Source: Chitinophagaceae bacterium (GTDB lineage Bacteria; Bacteroidota; Bacteroidia; Chitinophagales; Chitinophagaceae). Taken from it: 7,867 nt of DNA. Positions within the stretch are counted from its first letter, which is position 1; every line of letters begins with the position of its first letter. The stretch is taken from the NCBI GenBank assembly GCA_947483345.1, contig CANKNL010000144.1, positions 1 to 7,867 of the forward strand, in the 5' to 3' direction. Below, piece after piece: positions 6,285-7,867 of the stretch. A program made the translations under genes and the position numbers. The notes under the pieces were generated by a model, which saw only the letters and a list, made by a program, of their open reading frames with translations, was not told where the DNA came from and did not search any database.

Positions 6285-7867
6285 ATAGCCAGATATTTAT
6301 ATCCCCTTCTGATTGTTTGAAGATCCCGCAAAACAGAATAACCCGTTGCGTACCATTCATCGGTGTTACGCAAGCTTTCTGCCGGCAAATCATTTAACTC
6401 CGCCGGTAAACAGGTGGTTGTAAGTACAGCTGGTAACAGAATGGGCAATCCGTTTGTATTGCCCGCATAGCCTATCCAGGTTTTTTGTTTTATTAAAACA
6501 GAAAATACGTTTTTATAAAAACGCATAGGCGCCTTTTGTAAAATAATATGTACCGGAAAGCTTATAATAAAAAAAATAGCCACACCCATATCCAGTAATC
6601 TTTTATTTCGCCGGTGTATGGCTTTATCAATATTGTATTTTTTTCCGGCTGAAACAAAATCGCCGCTTACATATCTGCTGTCGCTGCCAACAATACTGCT
6701 GCTGCCCGATGCGTGAAATTTGCTGCGAATCCCGGCCGGCAGCCTTCTTACTAAACTGATGATTTCTTTAAAGGTTAAACCGTTTTCACAAAATATAATT
6801 TCTTTTACCGGATATTTTTTAAGCAGCCCCGGCAACTCGGCTATCTGTCCCAAAGCCGACATGGCCTCTTCGCCATTATTATTTATTCTGCCCAAAATCC
6901 TTTTTTGTAATCCGGCTTTTTGCAAAATTCCGGCAATGGCAGCAAAATCTTTTTCGCCCGAAACCACAATGGTTTGGCGTTGTTCTTCTTTTTCATTTCC
7001 CGGTTCCAGATAACGCCATTTAATAAACAGTATCCGCATAAAATTCATCAGCATAAAAGCTAATAATATACCCAATATTAAAATACCTCTGGAAAACCTG
7101 ATCCCTTCTGGCAATAATGCATACACGCTTAATAAAACCAATGTGGCTATCCCTGCTGACCGCAGTAATTGTGCTTGTTTGTAGCCCTTATCATACAACC
7201 CCGAATAATAAGCGATAACTAAAAAAATAGCCGTAAAAGCAGGAAAGGCAATGACTAAAACATTGGGCGAATAATTGACTTCCTGCCTGATATAATTACT
7301 CCATACATATTTTACTGTCCATAATGCAGTTAATATTATTCCGGCATCCAATATAGGTAATCCAATTCTTTTTAATACATTTCCAAAGGCCGAAAATCCG
7401 GCCCTGATGATAATGGCCAGTTGAATTAAAAAAATAAAAATACCTGCTTTACTGCCACTATGGTGTTTTTTTACAAATAAACTCATGGCCTTATAAAAAA
7501 GCCTAACATAATTCAAGCTGCCCCTTTTAGTACTCTCCCCTTTAAAGTGTATGATTGTGGTTTCGGAAAAATAATAATTTTTGTATTGGCCAGCGGCCGT
7601 TGAGCAGCTTGCCTGCTGAATTCTGAAACTTAGATCAACATCCTCACCATACATAAAAAAACGTTCGTCAAAATTTCCAATCTCATTCAATACTTTTTTG
7701 GGTATCATCATAAAGGCCCCTGCCAATACATCTACTTCATGGTTTTCATTTTCTGATAAATGCCCCAAATGGTATCTGGCAAATATTTTTGATCGGGGAA
7801 ACAGCCTGGTAAGACCCGTTAATTTATATAAAGATGTAAGCGGAGAAGGAAACGCTCTTTTACTTTC
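6281..7867 (-). CDS. GT2 glycosyltransferase fused to WbaP-like membrane/Rossmann module with degenerate phosphoglycosyl transferase end (5' partial)
   Basis: The frame is open to the window edge, giving 528 residues with the N-terminus missing. A TTG at 7768 could be mistaken for a start, but the 33 codons before it (ESKRAFPSPLTSLYKL and on) clearly continue a GT2 domain. Numbered within the window, the GT2 part (1 to about 135) includes the acceptor-side segment LAGAFMMIPKKVL and the family motif FMYGEDVDLSFR (71-82), with the conserved acidic pair. Helices follow at about 141-162, 174-192, 202-223, 236-252 and 260-283; the last four resemble the WbaP-type N-terminal membrane bundle (YYSGLYD, then FSRGILILG). 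A Rossmann-like domain (about 298-410, opening TIVVSGEKDFAAIAGIL) comes next. A KRLLDMGVAIFFI helix (422-443) resembles the phosphoglycosyl transferase membrane anchor. The tail WIGYAGN and DEWYATGYSVLRDLQTI resembles that family's C-terminus, but the catalytic core between them is largely absent. The protein probably adds a sugar to a lipid-linked glycan at the inner membrane. Confidence 0.85.
   Translation of the reverse strand, partial: ESKRAFPSPLTSLYKLTGLTRLFPRSKIFARYHLGHLSENENHEVDVLAGAFMMIPKKVLNEIGNFDERFFMYGEDVDLSFRIQQASCSTAAGQYKNYYFSETTIIHFKGESTKRGSLNYVRLFYKAMSLFVKKHHSGSKAGIFIFLIQLAIIIRAGFSAFGNVLKRIGLPILDAGIILTALWTVKYVWSNYIRQEVNYSPNVLVIAFPAFTAIFLVIAYYSGLYDKGYKQAQLLRSAGIATLVLLSVYALLPEGIRFSRGILILGILLAFMLMNFMRILFIKWRYLEPGNEKEEQRQTIVVSGEKDFAAIAGILQKAGLQKRILGRINNNGEEAMSALGQIAELPGLLKKYPVKEIIFCENGLTFKEIISLVRRLPAGIRSKFHASGSSSIVGSDSRYVSGDFVSAGKKYNIDKAIHRRNKRLLDMGVAIFFIISFPVHIILQKAPMRFYKNVFSVLIKQKTWIGYAGNTNGLPILLPAVLTTTCLPAELNDLPAESLRNTDEWYATGYSVLRDLQTIRRGYKYLAI

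Noticed and set aside
6720..7013. 97-residue plus-strand open frame opposite the Rossmann part of the GT2 fusion
   Set aside because: It is antisense to a continuous, domain-bearing frame and shows no independent coding evidence.
7766..7768. TTG as the start of the GT2 gene
   Set aside because: The frame stays open to the window edge, and the upstream 33 codons encode sequence typical of GT2 enzymes, so the gene is truncated by the window and does not start here.

Overview
The window looks like chromosomal DNA from a member of the Bacteroidota, most likely near Chitinophagaceae. The evidence is a moderately AT-rich composition, AUG starts without strong Shine-Dalgarno sequences, one well-formed Bacteroidota-type promoter (TTG, 19 bases, TACTTTTG) before the aminotransferase gene, and protein families typical of that phylum. 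I infer the taxon from style and family resemblance, not from a marker gene.

Layout: bases 1-39 hold what looks like the 3' half of a terminator for a gene outside the window. Bases 66-3332 (+) encode a large exported Asp-box beta-propeller protein (VPS10/sortilin-like, often called 'glycosyl hydrolase') with a Gly/Arg-rich linker, a FlgD-like Ig domain and a helical tail. It ends at a strong intrinsic terminator (3353-3388). The T-tract of that terminator runs straight into the promoter of a PLP-dependent class I/II aminotransferase (3436-4701, +). Two small minus-strand genes follow: an 82-residue protein of unknown function (4715-4963) and, upstream of it in the same direction, a 41-residue cysteine-rich lipoprotein (4990-5115). 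The lipoprotein gene is short enough to be missed by ordinary gene calling. A 53-base AT-rich divergent spacer separates it from a MurG-like GT-B glycosyltransferase (5169-6284, +). The last gene runs in from the right edge on the minus strand (6281-7867, N-terminus missing). It is a GT2 glycosyltransferase fused to the membrane and Rossmann modules of a WbaP-type phosphoglycosyl transferase, whose catalytic domain appears reduced to a remnant.

How the genes fit together: the two glycosyltransferases converge, and their stop codons share the four bases TTAA. Both probably act in cell-surface glycan or glycolipid synthesis at the inner membrane, with the second probably lying in a larger polysaccharide locus to the right. 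The propeller protein and the aminotransferase are separate transcription units with no clear functional link to the glycan genes. I see no tRNA, rRNA, CRISPR array, insertion sequence or phage gene. No stretch over 300 bases lacks a gene. The most unusual points are the GT2/degenerate phosphoglycosyl transferase fusion and the tiny lipoprotein with its 82-residue neighbour. I found no clear evidence of a wholly new multi-gene system.
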